A stretch of DNA of 64,000 nt from Bacteroidota bacterium (GTDB lineage: Bacteria > Bacteroidota > Bacteroidia > Chitinophagales > Chitinophagaceae). Positions 8,942 through 18,227 of this stretch are shown here, piece by piece (the stretch's first letter is position 1; each line of letters opens with the position of its first letter). The position numbers and the translations under genes are program-made. The notes under the pieces were generated by a model that was not told where the DNA came from, searched no databases, and saw only the letters and a list, made by a program, of their open reading frames with translations. Where the stretch lies: the NCBI GenBank assembly GCA_023386235.1, contig JAEWKC010000047.1, positions 22,412 to 86,411 on the forward strand. Reading direction: 5' to 3'.

Positions 8942-10708
8942 ATGGCTAAAAAATCTAACTATCCTAAGATAGGCATACGCCCCATTATTGATGGTCGCTA
9001 TGGCGGCATCAGAGAATCATTGGAAGAAACTACAATGACAATGGCAAAAACAGTTGCCGATCTTTATACAAAAGAATTAAAATATCCCGACGGCACGCCG
9101 GTAGAATGTATTATTGCCGATACCTGTATAGGCGGTGTTAAAGAAGCCGCCGCTTGCGCGTCGAAGTTTGCAGATAACAACGTAGGCGTTTCTTTGTCTG
9201 TAACACCCTGCTGGTGCTATGGCACGGAAACAATGGACATGGATCCTGCAAGACCAAAAGCCATCTGGGGCTTTAACGGTACAGAGCGCCCGGGAGCCGT
9301 ATATCTTGCAGCCACACTTGCCGGTCATAATCAAAAAGGACTACCATGTTTTGGCATTTATGGAAGAGACGTGCAAGATATGGGCGATACAAACATCCCC
9401 GGAGATGTAAGAGAAAAATTGCTAAGCTTTGCCAAAGCAGGATTGACGGTCGCTATTATGAAAGGACAATCTTATTTGGCTATAGGCTCTGTATCCATGG
9501 GGATAGCAGGCTCTACTATTAATCCCGATTTTTTCCAGGAATATTTAGGTATGCGCAATGAATACGTAGACTCTACTGAAGTATTGAGAAGAATACAATT
9601 GGAAATATATGATAAGGATGAATATACCAAAGCATTGAAATGGGTAAAAGAAAACTGTAAAGAAGGAAAAGATTTCAATACTAAATCCAAATCAAGAAAA
9701 GACCTTAATAAAGATTGGGAATTTGTAGTAAAAATGACAATCATCATCAGAGACCTGATGATTGGTAATGCTAAGCTGCATAAAATGGGTCATTATGAAG
9801 AAGCTTATGGGCACAATGCGCTGGTAGCGGGCTTTCAGGGTCAAAGACAATGGACAGATCTGCTGCCCAACGGAGACTTCTCTGAAGCTTTACTCAATTC
9901 ATCGTTCGACTGGAATGGTATAAGAGCTCCGTATATGGTAGCCACAGAAAATGACGCATTGAACGGAGTATCCATGTTATTTAATTATCTGCTGACCAAC
10001 ACGGCACAAATATTTGCAGACGTAAGAACCTACTGGAGCCCTTCCGCCACAGAAAGAGTTTCGGGCTGGAAACCAGACGGCCGTGCCAAAGACGGATTTA
10101 TACATTTAATCAATTCCGGTTCTGCAACCTTAGATGGCACCGGGCAGCAGAGCGAAAAAGGAAAGCCCGTGATGAAGCCATTCTGGGAAATATCTAAAAA
10201 AGAAGCGAAAGCCTGTTTAGACGCTACCACTTTTCATCCGGCCAACAGAGACTATATGCGAGGCGGCGGCTTCTCTTCAAAATTCCTTACAAAAGGAGAA
10301 ATGCCTGTAACCATGTGCCGCTTAAATTTAGTAAAAGGTACCGGTCCTGTATTGCAGATAGCAGAAGGATGGACAGTAGATTTGCCGGAAAATGTACACG
10401 ATATATTAGATAAAAGAACAGATTACATTTGGCCAACCACCTGGTTTGTGCCCAAATTGACCGGCGAAGGTTCGTTTAAAGATGTATACACCGTAATGGC
10501 TAAATGGGGCGCCAATCACGGAGCTATCAGTTATGGGCACATCGGTGCAGATTTGATATCTCTGGCTGCCATGCTGCGCATACCTGTTTGCATGCATAAT
10601 GTGGATGAGGAAAAAATATTCCGGCCAAGCGCATGGGATGCTTTTGGTATGGATACAGAAGGCAATGATTACAGGGCTTGTAATAATTACGGACCCTTAT
10701 ACAAATAA
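8942..10708 (+). CDS. fucI: L-fucose/D-arabinose isomerase
   Basis: A 588-residue cytoplasmic isomerase, closely like E. coli FucI (591 residues) over its whole length. FucI-family enzymes use Mn2+ to convert L-fucose to L-fuculose and equally D-arabinose to D-ribulose. Residues matching the E. coli metal ligands E337, D361 and H528 are present as E336 (ATENDALNG), D360 (FADVRTYWSP) and H526 (WGANHG), and the C-terminus ends in NYGPLYK as usual. With a ribulokinase and no fuculose-phosphate aldolase in the locus, D-arabinose is the likelier physiological substrate. The symbol follows the family name, not a proven fucose role. Confidence 0.95.
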   Translation: MAKKSNYPKIGIRPIIDGRYGGIRESLEETTMTMAKTVADLYTKELKYPDGTPVECIIADTCIGGVKEAAACASKFADNNVGVSLSVTPCWCYGTETMDMDPARPKAIWGFNGTERPGAVYLAATLAGHNQKGLPCFGIYGRDVQDMGDTNIPGDVREKLLSFAKAGLTVAIMKGQSYLAIGSVSMGIAGSTINPDFFQEYLGMRNEYVDSTEVLRRIQLEIYDKDEYTKALKWVKENCKEGKDFNTKSKSRKDLNKDWEFVVKMTIIIRDLMIGNAKLHKMGHYEEAYGHNALVAGFQGQRQWTDLLPNGDFSEALLNSSFDWNGIRAPYMVATENDALNGVSMLFNYLLTNTAQIFADVRTYWSPSATERVSGWKPDGRAKDGFIHLINSGSATLDGTGQQSEKGKPVMKPFWEISKKEAKACLDATTFHPANRDYMRGGGFSSKFLTKGEMPVTMCRLNLVKGTGPVLQIAEGWTVDLPENVHDILDKRTDYIWPTTWFVPKLTGEGSFKDVYTVMAKWGANHGAISYGHIGADLISLAAMLRIPVCMHNVDEEKIFRPSAWDAFGMDTEGNDYRACNNYGPLYK

Positions 10709-10793
10709 AACGAATGATTTTCGGGCCGGCTATACAGCAAGTGGCCGGCTTGAAAATTATGCTATTTTAAATTCTTTAAAAGAAAAATAAATA

Positions 10794-12122
10794 ATGTCAA
10801 GAAATAAAGTTCCACTACTAAAAATGCCCGACGGAACCAATTATCTGTTTCCGTTTATCATGATCACCAGCCTGTTTCTTCTTTGGGGGTTTGCGCATGG
10901 CTTGTTGGATGTACTCAATAAACATTTTCAGGAAATACTTCATTTGAGTAAAGGTGAATCGGGGTTTATACAGTTTTCGCTATACATAGCCTATTTTGTA
11001 ATGGCGGTACCTGCCGGTTTGTTCATTAAAAAATATGGTTACAAAAAAGGTATCTTGTTGGGCTTGTTTTTGTTTGCCTGTGGGGCGTTTTTGTTTTATC
11101 CTGCTACCAAGTTTGGAGCTTATCTGCCGTTTCTTATAGCTTTGTTTGTATTGGCTTGCGGACTGGCTTGTTTAGAAACTGCCGCTAACCCGTATTCCAC
11201 GGTTTTAGGGCCTTCTGAGCAATCTGCGCGGCGTATAAATATTTCACAATCCTTCAATGGCTTGGGCTGGATATTAGGTCCATTGCTCGGAGGCTTGCTG
11301 ATATTTGGAGCGGAAGAAGCTACGGAGGAAACAAAGTTCGACTCGGTTGCCACTCCATATATGTATGTGGGAATAGTAGTAGTGATAGTACTTATCATTT
11401 TCTCATTTATTAAACTTCCTACCATAAAGGAAAAAAGCAATACTGAAATACAGGAAGATCCGCCAATGAAAAACCTGCTGAAGCATCCCTTTTTTGTTTT
11501 CGCAGTTATAGCGCAATTTTTGTATGTAGCGGCTCAAACAGGTATCAATTCCTTTTTTATTAATTATGTAATAGATGCCATCCCCGATGTGCAAACGCCC
11601 ATAGCGGGTATGATGAACAATATGGGTTGGTTTGGTACAGTATTTATGCCAAAAAATCCTGAGCAGGCGGCTTCGCTGATATTGGCAATAGGTGGTATGG
11701 GTATGTTCTTTATCGGAAGACTGCTGGGAGCTTATTTTATGAAATTTATTTCACCTGCCAGGTTGCTGTTGATTTTTGCCATTGTAAATACTATTCTGAT
11801 GGCATTGGTACTGGCTCATCTGGGCTGGGTGTCTGTGGTTGCGTTATTCATGAATTACTTCTTCATGTCCATCATGTTTCCTACCATTTTCGCGTTAGGT
11901 GTTTCGGGTCTTGGACCCTTAACGGAGAAAGGCTCTTCCTTCCTTGTGATGGCAGTGGCCGGCGGAGCTTTCTGTCCGCCATTAATGGGTTGGTTTGCAG
12001 ACATGACCAGTATGGCCATCTCTTTCATTATCCCATTGGTTTGCTTCTTTGTAATCGCCGTATTTGCTGCCAAAGGCACAAAACGCAAGGTGCTGGTATC
12101 GGAAATGCCGGTAGGACATTAA
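10794..12122 (+). CDS. fucP: FucP-type sugar:H+ symporter (MFS)
   Basis: A 442-residue major facilitator protein of the FHS/FucP family with 12 predicted membrane helices. E. coli FucP brings in L-fucose, L-galactose and D-arabinose with protons. Its two key acidic residues have counterparts here: D39 in GLLDVLNKHFQ (E. coli D46) and E128 in CLETAANPY (E. coli E135). The gene is 85 bases behind the isomerase in unit A, and it would carry the released monosaccharide from periplasm to cytoplasm. It contains an inserted loop near residues 260-285 between helices 7 and 8, which is common in Bacteroidota relatives. Confidence 0.9.
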   Translation: MSRNKVPLLKMPDGTNYLFPFIMITSLFLLWGFAHGLLDVLNKHFQEILHLSKGESGFIQFSLYIAYFVMAVPAGLFIKKYGYKKGILLGLFLFACGAFLFYPATKFGAYLPFLIALFVLACGLACLETAANPYSTVLGPSEQSARRINISQSFNGLGWILGPLLGGLLIFGAEEATEETKFDSVATPYMYVGIVVVIVLIIFSFIKLPTIKEKSNTEIQEDPPMKNLLKHPFFVFAVIAQFLYVAAQTGINSFFINYVIDAIPDVQTPIAGMMNNMGWFGTVFMPKNPEQAASLILAIGGMGMFFIGRLLGAYFMKFISPARLLLIFAIVNTILMALVLAHLGWVSVVALFMNYFFMSIMFPTIFALGVSGLGPLTEKGSSFLVMAVAGGAFCPPLMGWFADMTSMAISFIIPLVCFFVIAVFAAKGTKRKVLVSEMPVGH

Positions 12123-12144
12123 ACTATTAACTTAAAATTTTTTT

Positions 12145-13320
12145 ATGAAAAAAATAATCATATTCTTTCTTTCACTGTTTATACTGAATGTTTCTTTCAG
12201 TCAGGAAATGAACGCAGATTTGTACGATCTGGCTAAAATGAAATCGGGTCTTAAAAATAAACGTATTTCAAGTACAGATCAAACAGGTGGCAACAGAGAT
12301 CATCTAGAACCTTTTAAGCCCGGCGAAAAACGTACAATAGCTACCATTCAAGGAGCAGGTATTATCAATCATATCTGGATGACGATTGCGCCGCCTCCCG
12401 GCGAATTAAATAGAAATGATATCATTATCAGGATGTATTGGGATGGTAATTCTTATCCTTCCGTAGAATCTCCGATAGGTCCTTTTTTCGGGCAGGGCTG
12501 GAACGAGCAGTATAATTACGCCGCGTTTCCATTGGCCGCTGGGCCGCTAAATGGCACAAGTCTGGTCAGCTATTTTACAATGCCTTTTGCTACCGGAGCT
12601 CGTATAGAAATAGAAAATCAAACCGATAAGCAGATCAACGCATTTTATTTTTATGTTGATTATTACGAAGTAAAACAACTGCCAAAAGATATGGGCCGTT
12701 TTCATGCTTGGTACAATCATGAGTTAACCGACGCTTTGCCCGAAGGCGAAACAGAATGGGCATTAACTGGTGAGTGGAAACCCAATACAAAGCCCGAAAA
12801 TAATTACACATTTATTAATACCAAAGGCAAAGGACATTTTGTTGGAATCAATTATTATGTGCATTGCCCTACGCCTATGTGGTATGGCGAAGGTGATGAT
12901 ATGTGGTATATTGACGGCGAATCTAAACCTTCCTTGATAGGAACGGGTACAGAAGATTTCTTCAATACTTCCTGGTGTCCTAAAGAACCGTATTCTCATC
13001 CGTATTTCGGTTATCCCAGAGTAAATAACGATGTAGGATGGTTGGGCAGAACGCATGTTTACAGATTCTTCATTAGCGACCCTATTTTTTTTGAAACCGA
13101 ATTGAAAGGTACAATAGAGCATGGTTCAAACAATAACCTTACGCTGGATATAGGTTCAGTGGCTTATTGGTACCAGGATAAAGCAGTGACATTGCCTAAA
13201 GCGCCAACAAAAGCAGAGCGGGCATTGAAACCATTTATCAGATTTGAAGACATGCACAGGTGGAGAGATGCCTGGAGGAAATCAAAGGGCAACGATTCTA
13301 AATTATGGGGGAATGAATAA
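12145..13320 (+). CDS. DUF2961/GH172 exo-D-arabinofuranosidase-like enzyme 2
   Basis: A 391-residue secreted DUF2961/GH172 protein with a signal peptide (ending NVSFSQE, about residue 20). It has the family landmarks GAGIINHIWMT, RMYWDGNSYPSVESPIGPFF and the Glu pair E249 (WYGEGDD) and E270 (GTGTEDFF), 21 residues apart as reported for characterised GH172 enzymes. It is the second GH172 gene of unit A and clearly diverged from enzyme 1, for instance in the loop before the first Glu, so the two may differ in linkage preference. It sits between the symporter and kinase genes. Confidence 0.88.
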   Translation: MKKIIIFFLSLFILNVSFSQEMNADLYDLAKMKSGLKNKRISSTDQTGGNRDHLEPFKPGEKRTIATIQGAGIINHIWMTIAPPPGELNRNDIIIRMYWDGNSYPSVESPIGPFFGQGWNEQYNYAAFPLAAGPLNGTSLVSYFTMPFATGARIEIENQTDKQINAFYFYVDYYEVKQLPKDMGRFHAWYNHELTDALPEGETEWALTGEWKPNTKPENNYTFINTKGKGHFVGINYYVHCPTPMWYGEGDDMWYIDGESKPSLIGTGTEDFFNTSWCPKEPYSHPYFGYPRVNNDVGWLGRTHVYRFFISDPIFFETELKGTIEHGSNNNLTLDIGSVAYWYQDKAVTLPKAPTKAERALKPFIRFEDMHRWRDAWRKSKGNDSKLWGNE

Positions 13321-13356
13321 AATTTATTGACATTTAATAAGTGTAAAATGTTTTTT

Positions 13357-15012
13357 ATGAAAGGAAATAATTATGTAATTGGCGTAGATTATGGAACAGA
13401 TTCCGTAAGAACTTTGCTGGTAGACGCAGATTCAGGAAATGAAATCGCTACGTCAGTTTTTGAATATCCTCGTTGGAAAGTTGGAAAATATTGCAATCCG
13501 GCAGAAAACCAATTCAGGCAGCACCCGCTTGATTATATAGAAGGAATGGAATACACGATAAAAGAATGTATTGCCAAAGCCGGAGAGGAAATAGCAGGAA
13601 AAGTACGTGCCATTTCTTTTGATACCACAGGCTCTACGACGGTTGCCGTAAATGAAGAAGGCATTCCACTTGCCATGCTTGAGGGTTTTCAAGAAAATCC
13701 TAATGCGATGTTTTTATTGTGGAAAGATCATACTGCTATACAGGAAGCGGAAGAAATAAACAAGCATGCAGAAAATTTTAAAATTGATTATTTGCAATAC
13801 TGTGGCGGTATCTATTCGTCTGAATGGTTCTGGGCAAAGATGTTGCACGTATTAAGGAAAGATGCGAAAGTGTCAGAGGCCGCTTATACATTTGTAGAAC
13901 ATTCTGATTGGATGCCTTTTTTGCTCACCGGCGGCAAACAGGTAAAAGATATCAAAAGAAACGTTTGTGCCGCAGGGCACAAAGGTATGTGGGCGGAAGA
14001 GCTGGGAGGCTTTCCTCCGGAGGAATTTTTCAGTGAGTTGGATCCGCTGCTGTCCGGGCAGGTTACAAAACTATCCGCAAAATTATATACAACAGATACC
14101 GCTGCAGGAAATCTTTCTCCACAATGGGCGGAAAAACTTGGGTTATCAACTGATGTGAAAATTGGCATAGGCGCTATAGATGCGCATGTGGGTGCAGTTG
14201 GCGGCGAAATAGAACCTTATTGTTTAAGTAAAGTAATGGGCACTTCTACCTGCGATATGCTGGTAATACCTAAAAATGATATTGCAGGCAAAGTAGTAAA
14301 AGGTATTTCAGGACAAGTGGTTGGTTCTATCATTCCCGGTATGATTGGCTTAGAAGCAGGTCAGTCTGCGTTCGGAGATGTGTATGCGTGGTTTAAAGAA
14401 ATGTTGTTATGGCCATTAAAAAACTATAAAGAAAACAATACTATAGATGATGCACTGTATGAAAATATAAGTAAAAATTTATTAAAGGATCTTGAGCTGA
14501 AAGCGGCACAATCGCATTTCGATGAAAATAGTGAGATCGCGGTTGACTGGTTAAATGGCAGAAGAACACCCGATGTAAATCCTTTATTAAAAGGAGCCGT
14601 TGCAGGTTTGACGCTGGCAAGCTCTGCGCCGTTGGTATACAGGGCATTGGTAGAAAGTACCTGCTTTGGCGCCAAAAGAATAATTGAAAGATACAGGAGT
14701 GAAGGCGCCGATATTAAAGGAATCATAGCATTGGGTGGTATAGCAAGAAAATCTGATTTTGTAATGCAAACCTTAGCAGATATTCTTGAAATGCCCATAA
14801 AAGTAAATGCTTCCGATCAAACCTGTGCGTTAGGCGCTACAATGTTTGCGGCAACCGTAGCCGGGATATACAACAATATTCACGATGCCATGAAAAACCT
14901 GGGTAGAGGATTTGATAAATATTATCAGCCCGATACAAAGCGGGAAGAGCTTTATAGAAAAAGGTATAAAAAATATATAGACTTATGCAATGCGTTAGAG
15001 CATGATGTATAG
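13357..15012 (+). CDS. araB: Ribulokinase (FGGY family), probable D-ribulose kinase
   Basis: A FGGY-family sugar kinase of about 551 residues, full length for AraB. The N-terminus YVIGVDYGTDSVR is the family phosphate-binding loop, and ISFDTTGSTTVAVN, IGAIDAHVGAVGG and IIALGGIARKSDF are conserved ATPase-fold segments. E. coli AraB phosphorylates all four 2-ketopentoses, including D-ribulose. Here no L-arabinose isomerase accompanies it, while a FucI-type isomerase does, so D-ribulose to D-ribulose 5-phosphate is the probable reaction. The start is uncertain: ATG 13348 is also in frame, and I prefer 13357 because it leaves the usual short lead before the phosphate loop. Confidence 0.9.
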   Translation: MKGNNYVIGVDYGTDSVRTLLVDADSGNEIATSVFEYPRWKVGKYCNPAENQFRQHPLDYIEGMEYTIKECIAKAGEEIAGKVRAISFDTTGSTTVAVNEEGIPLAMLEGFQENPNAMFLLWKDHTAIQEAEEINKHAENFKIDYLQYCGGIYSSEWFWAKMLHVLRKDAKVSEAAYTFVEHSDWMPFLLTGGKQVKDIKRNVCAAGHKGMWAEELGGFPPEEFFSELDPLLSGQVTKLSAKLYTTDTAAGNLSPQWAEKLGLSTDVKIGIGAIDAHVGAVGGEIEPYCLSKVMGTSTCDMLVIPKNDIAGKVVKGISGQVVGSIIPGMIGLEAGQSAFGDVYAWFKEMLLWPLKNYKENNTIDDALYENISKNLLKDLELKAAQSHFDENSEIAVDWLNGRRTPDVNPLLKGAVAGLTLASSAPLVYRALVESTCFGAKRIIERYRSEGADIKGIIALGGIARKSDFVMQTLADILEMPIKVNASDQTCALGATMFAATVAGIYNNIHDAMKNLGRGFDKYYQPDTKREELYRKRYKKYIDLCNALEHDV

Positions 15013-17062
15013 CCAACTAAAAACGTATATGGCTTTAATGCTTTTATTCCTGCTAAGCAATTATAGCAAGAGCAATATTTGTATGGCCCAAGCTGATATA
15101 AGCAGGGTCCTTGTGCAACAAATCAATTTTCCTGATATTGGAAACAATAAACCGCTTGTAAAATATACAACAGTAACAGATAATATCATTCATGTCGATG
15201 TTACATGGAAGCTGCAGCAAGAAGTGCGACAAGATGATATGGCTATTGAAATTACACCGTCTTTTGTTCCTGAATTTCATTGGGCACCACATCTTACCCC
15301 TCATGATAACTATGTGATAGCACAGCATGTATTCAGAGCGCCGGCAATTATTTTGAGCAATCATACACATTGTTTGTCTGTGATTCCCGATCTGGATATT
15401 TTGTCTGAAGGCTCGCCGGTAAATTGGTATATGGATAACGACGCTACCAGTAATAAGGTAATATTGGGAATGAACAATGCAGCAGTGAAAGAACATGTAT
15501 TATACGTAAAAACAACCGGGACAGTTTTTCCGAAAGGTACTATTCATCAGGGTTTCTATTTGTTGGTTGAAAAAAATAAAACAATTTCCAATCCGTGGAG
15601 GGCATCTCTTGCTTTCATGTGGAATAAATGGGGATTGCCCTTATATAAAGCAGGCGAGCCGCTGAAAAGAAAAGATCTGAAGCCTTATGTAGCGCAAACT
15701 TATAAATGGGCATTTGATACATGGAGAACACCTGTGTGGCAGGAGTTTGAATTAGACGGAAAAAAAGTTGGCGCTCCTGTTTTTATTGTAAATGTTACAC
15801 AAAGCCCCAATTATCCAGGTGAATGGAGAGACAGAGAAGTTCGCTCAATATGGAATCAGGCATGGTTCAGCTCTTTAAGATCGGCAACAGGTTTGTTTCG
15901 TTATGCAGAAAAAATAAATAATGAAACATATAAAAATTATGCTTTGATGACTAAAGAGTTGGCTTTGGCTTTTCCTCAGGTCAATGGTATATTTCCTTCT
16001 GTAATTCTTACAGATATGGAAGATGTAGAGATAAAAGGAGAGAGATATAATCGCTCCAAAGGCTGGCAAACAAGGCGTTTTGGCAATTCCAACCGCAACC
16101 CATACACTTGGGACATGGCACAGTCTCCTTATCATATTTTGGACATGAGTTATACAGCCTATTTAATGTTGCGCTGGTACGATGAATTAGAAAAAGATAA
16201 GAGGTTACTCGATTATGCAATACGCTATGCAGAAAGACTGATCACCTTGCAGCAGCCGGATGGGTTCTTTCCGGGATGGCTTTCATTGCAAGATCAAAAG
16301 CCTTTACATCATTTAAATCAATCGCCCGAAACGTCCATGTCTGTTACCTTTCTTTTGCTGTTGCATGAACTCACCCACAACAAAGAATATTTTTCATCAG
16401 CAAAAAAAGCAATGGACGCGGTAATAAAAAACATTATAGGGAACGGTAGGTGGGAAGACTTTGAAACTTACTGGTCCTGCAGTCGCTACGGCGCAGAGGA
16501 TCTGGTAGGAAAAAAGGTAACAAGGAACAATCAGTATAAGCAAAATACACTGTCTATGTACTGGACAGCGCAGGCTTTGCTGAAAATGTACAACGTTACT
16601 TCAAACAAAAATTATCTGCGTATTGGCCAGCGTGTTTTAGATGAAATGTTGATGTATCAGGCCACCTGGCAGCCGCCATATATTGCTATAAGAGCGTTAG
16701 GCGGATTTGGTGTGATGAATGCTGACGCAGAGTGGAATGATTCTCGCCAAAGTCTTTTCGCTCCTTTAATTATGCAATATGGAAAAGTTTTAAATAATGA
16801 GGAATATAAACAAAGAGCCAAAACTGCTATTGATGCCGCTTTCACTATGATGTACACACCGCTTAATCCGGCCACTATGCAGCAATGGCAGCAACGCTAT
16901 CCTTTTTTCAAAGAAGAAGATTATGGTTTTATGATGGAAAACTACGGCCACGAAGGTGTAACCGACAATAAAGGATTAGGTATTGGCGAATTTACGATTT
17001 ACGATTGGGGAAACGGCGCAGCGGCCGAAGCATGGAACCTTATGAATGGCAAAAATAATTAA
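15002..17062 (+). CDS. Secreted alpha/alpha-toroid (six-hairpin) glycosidase-like protein
   Basis: A 686-residue protein with a signal peptide (hydrophobic core LMLLFLLSN, cleavage near residue 30). Residues about 30-190 look like a beta-sandwich. Residues about 230-680 are helical repeats typical of six-hairpin glycosidases, for example YTAYLMLRWYDELEKDKRLL, LQQPDGFFPGWL and TISMYWTAQALLKMYN-like segments. I cannot place it in a numbered CAZy family; GH116-, GH127- and GH88-like toroids are all conceivable. The start overlaps the kinase end by 11 bases, so it is translationally coupled and closes unit A. Hydrolysis of a D-arabinan-linked sugar is an inference from context. Confidence 0.7.
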   Translation: MMYSQLKTYMALMLLFLLSNYSKSNICMAQADISRVLVQQINFPDIGNNKPLVKYTTVTDNIIHVDVTWKLQQEVRQDDMAIEITPSFVPEFHWAPHLTPHDNYVIAQHVFRAPAIILSNHTHCLSVIPDLDILSEGSPVNWYMDNDATSNKVILGMNNAAVKEHVLYVKTTGTVFPKGTIHQGFYLLVEKNKTISNPWRASLAFMWNKWGLPLYKAGEPLKRKDLKPYVAQTYKWAFDTWRTPVWQEFELDGKKVGAPVFIVNVTQSPNYPGEWRDREVRSIWNQAWFSSLRSATGLFRYAEKINNETYKNYALMTKELALAFPQVNGIFPSVILTDMEDVEIKGERYNRSKGWQTRRFGNSNRNPYTWDMAQSPYHILDMSYTAYLMLRWYDELEKDKRLLDYAIRYAERLITLQQPDGFFPGWLSLQDQKPLHHLNQSPETSMSVTFLLLLHELTHNKEYFSSAKKAMDAVIKNIIGNGRWEDFETYWSCSRYGAEDLVGKKVTRNNQYKQNTLSMYWTAQALLKMYNVTSNKNYLRIGQRVLDEMLMYQATWQPPYIAIRALGGFGVMNADAEWNDSRQSLFAPLIMQYGKVLNNEEYKQRAKTAIDAAFTMMYTPLNPATMQQWQQRYPFFKEEDYGFMMENYGHEGVTDNKGLGIGEFTIYDWGNGAAAEAWNLMNGKNN

Positions 17063-17151
17063 ACAATAAAGAGCAATGGCGGTTTTTTATTGCTTTCATC
17101 ATAAACAACTGGTTATAGAAGTAAAAATATTTAAAATAAATAGTTAATTTT

Positions 17152-17196
17152 TTTGTAAAGTCAAAAATTAATATTTATTTTTGTTTTAACGATTAA
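17152..17196 (+). promoter_or_regulatory. Promoter and LacI-type operator of unit B
   Basis: TTTG at 17152-17155 and TATTTTTG at 17176-17183 are 20 bases apart, a good -33/-7 pair. The near-palindrome TTTAACGATTAA follows at 17185-17196, its central CG 7 bases after the -7 box. The arrangement matches that of the other four units. Confidence 0.75.
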
Positions 17197-17272
17197 GCTA
17201 AATAACATTTGTATCAATCTGTTGAATAACTCGTAATAATTTTTTGATTTATTAATTTTTAAAAAAATAAAT

Positions 17273-18184
17273 ATGAAAGCATACAATTACTTATTTTTTG
17301 TTTTTTGTTTACTGCTTATACTATCTGCTTGTGAAAAAAATAACGACTTCACTTTTGGATCCAAGGATATCAATAAAATAGCTTTAAGCAGAGGTTCGCT
17401 TGATATGATGGAAGGCGATACGGTAAACCTGGATGTAATATTTAACAGTCGGCTGACTAAGACAAAATACACAGATTTGAATTGGAGGATAGAAGATCCT
17501 GACATAGCAACCGTTCAATCTTTAAAGGGTGTTCAAACTCCCATACTTGCTTTATCGGAAGGAAGAACGGTTGTGCATGTTGAAACTGCAGATAAAACAC
17601 TTTCGGCATCAAAAGAAATAAACGTAACGAAATCAACAGTTTTACTAAATCCTATATATTTAGATTTCGGTACGGCATTTTTCGGCAAACCTTTTAATTC
17701 AATTACAAATTTTAGAAATCATAAAGTAACAAATTTGCAAGATATACAAGAGAGTGAAACAGGTGTCGATTTTGAAATCACGGATGACTTTGAAGGAGAA
17801 AACAGATCGGGAGTGATTAATAATATGCTTGGTTTGCCACCTTCAATTTCAGAAGATGCATTTTGGGGAAGTGGAGGTAATGCACGAGCAGAGATTAAAC
17901 TATCTAAGCTCAATAGAAATAAATACTACGACTTTAACTTTTACGGATCAAGACGCGACGTAGGTGATAACCGGGAAACTTCATATACTGTTACTGGCAG
18001 GTATCAGCCAACCACAGTTTATCAAAACTCATCAAATAATGCTTCAGAGATATCTTCTGTAAAAAAAGTAAGACCCAACCAAAACGGAGAAATTACCATT
18101 GTTGTTACTCCGGGTCCTAATAACAATAACGGAGCTAAATTTTTCTATTTAAATGTAATGACTATTGAGCCGTCAGCAAATTAG
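17273..18184 (+). CDS. Surface lipoprotein with Ig-like and beta-sandwich domains
   Basis: A 303-residue lipoprotein (lipobox LILSAC). Residues about 35-125 look like a bacterial Ig-like (BIG2-type) domain: LSRGSLDMMEGDTVNLDV, then WRIEDPDIATV and ALSEGRTVVHVET. Residues about 130-300 form a second beta-rich domain with FYGSRRDVGDNRETSYTV, a pattern I have seen next to carbohydrate-active domains but cannot name. Being first in unit B ahead of SusC is unusual, since such accessory proteins normally follow SusD. A surface glycan-binding role is inferred. Confidence 0.65.
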   Translation: MKAYNYLFFVFCLLLILSACEKNNDFTFGSKDINKIALSRGSLDMMEGDTVNLDVIFNSRLTKTKYTDLNWRIEDPDIATVQSLKGVQTPILALSEGRTVVHVETADKTLSASKEINVTKSTVLLNPIYLDFGTAFFGKPFNSITNFRNHKVTNLQDIQESETGVDFEITDDFEGENRSGVINNMLGLPPSISEDAFWGSGGNARAEIKLSKLNRNKYYDFNFYGSRRDVGDNRETSYTVTGRYQPTTVYQNSSNNASEISSVKKVRPNQNGEITIVVTPGPNNNNGAKFFYLNVMTIEPSAN

Positions 18185-18227
18185 TTTTTCTTCTCGCACA
18201 ATCTAAAAATCAGTAAAAACCCCAGTT

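Noticed and set aside
10599..10790. Small gene between the isomerase and the symporter
   Set aside because: The frame mostly overlaps the end of the isomerase gene in another frame and has no domain or start context; the 85-base gap is better left as intergenic.
8942..12122. L-fucose utilisation locus (fucI, fucP)
   Set aside because: There is no fuculokinase-type partner, no fuculose-phosphate aldolase and no fucosidase (GH29 or GH95) in the locus; the companion enzymes are D-arabinan families and a ribulokinase.
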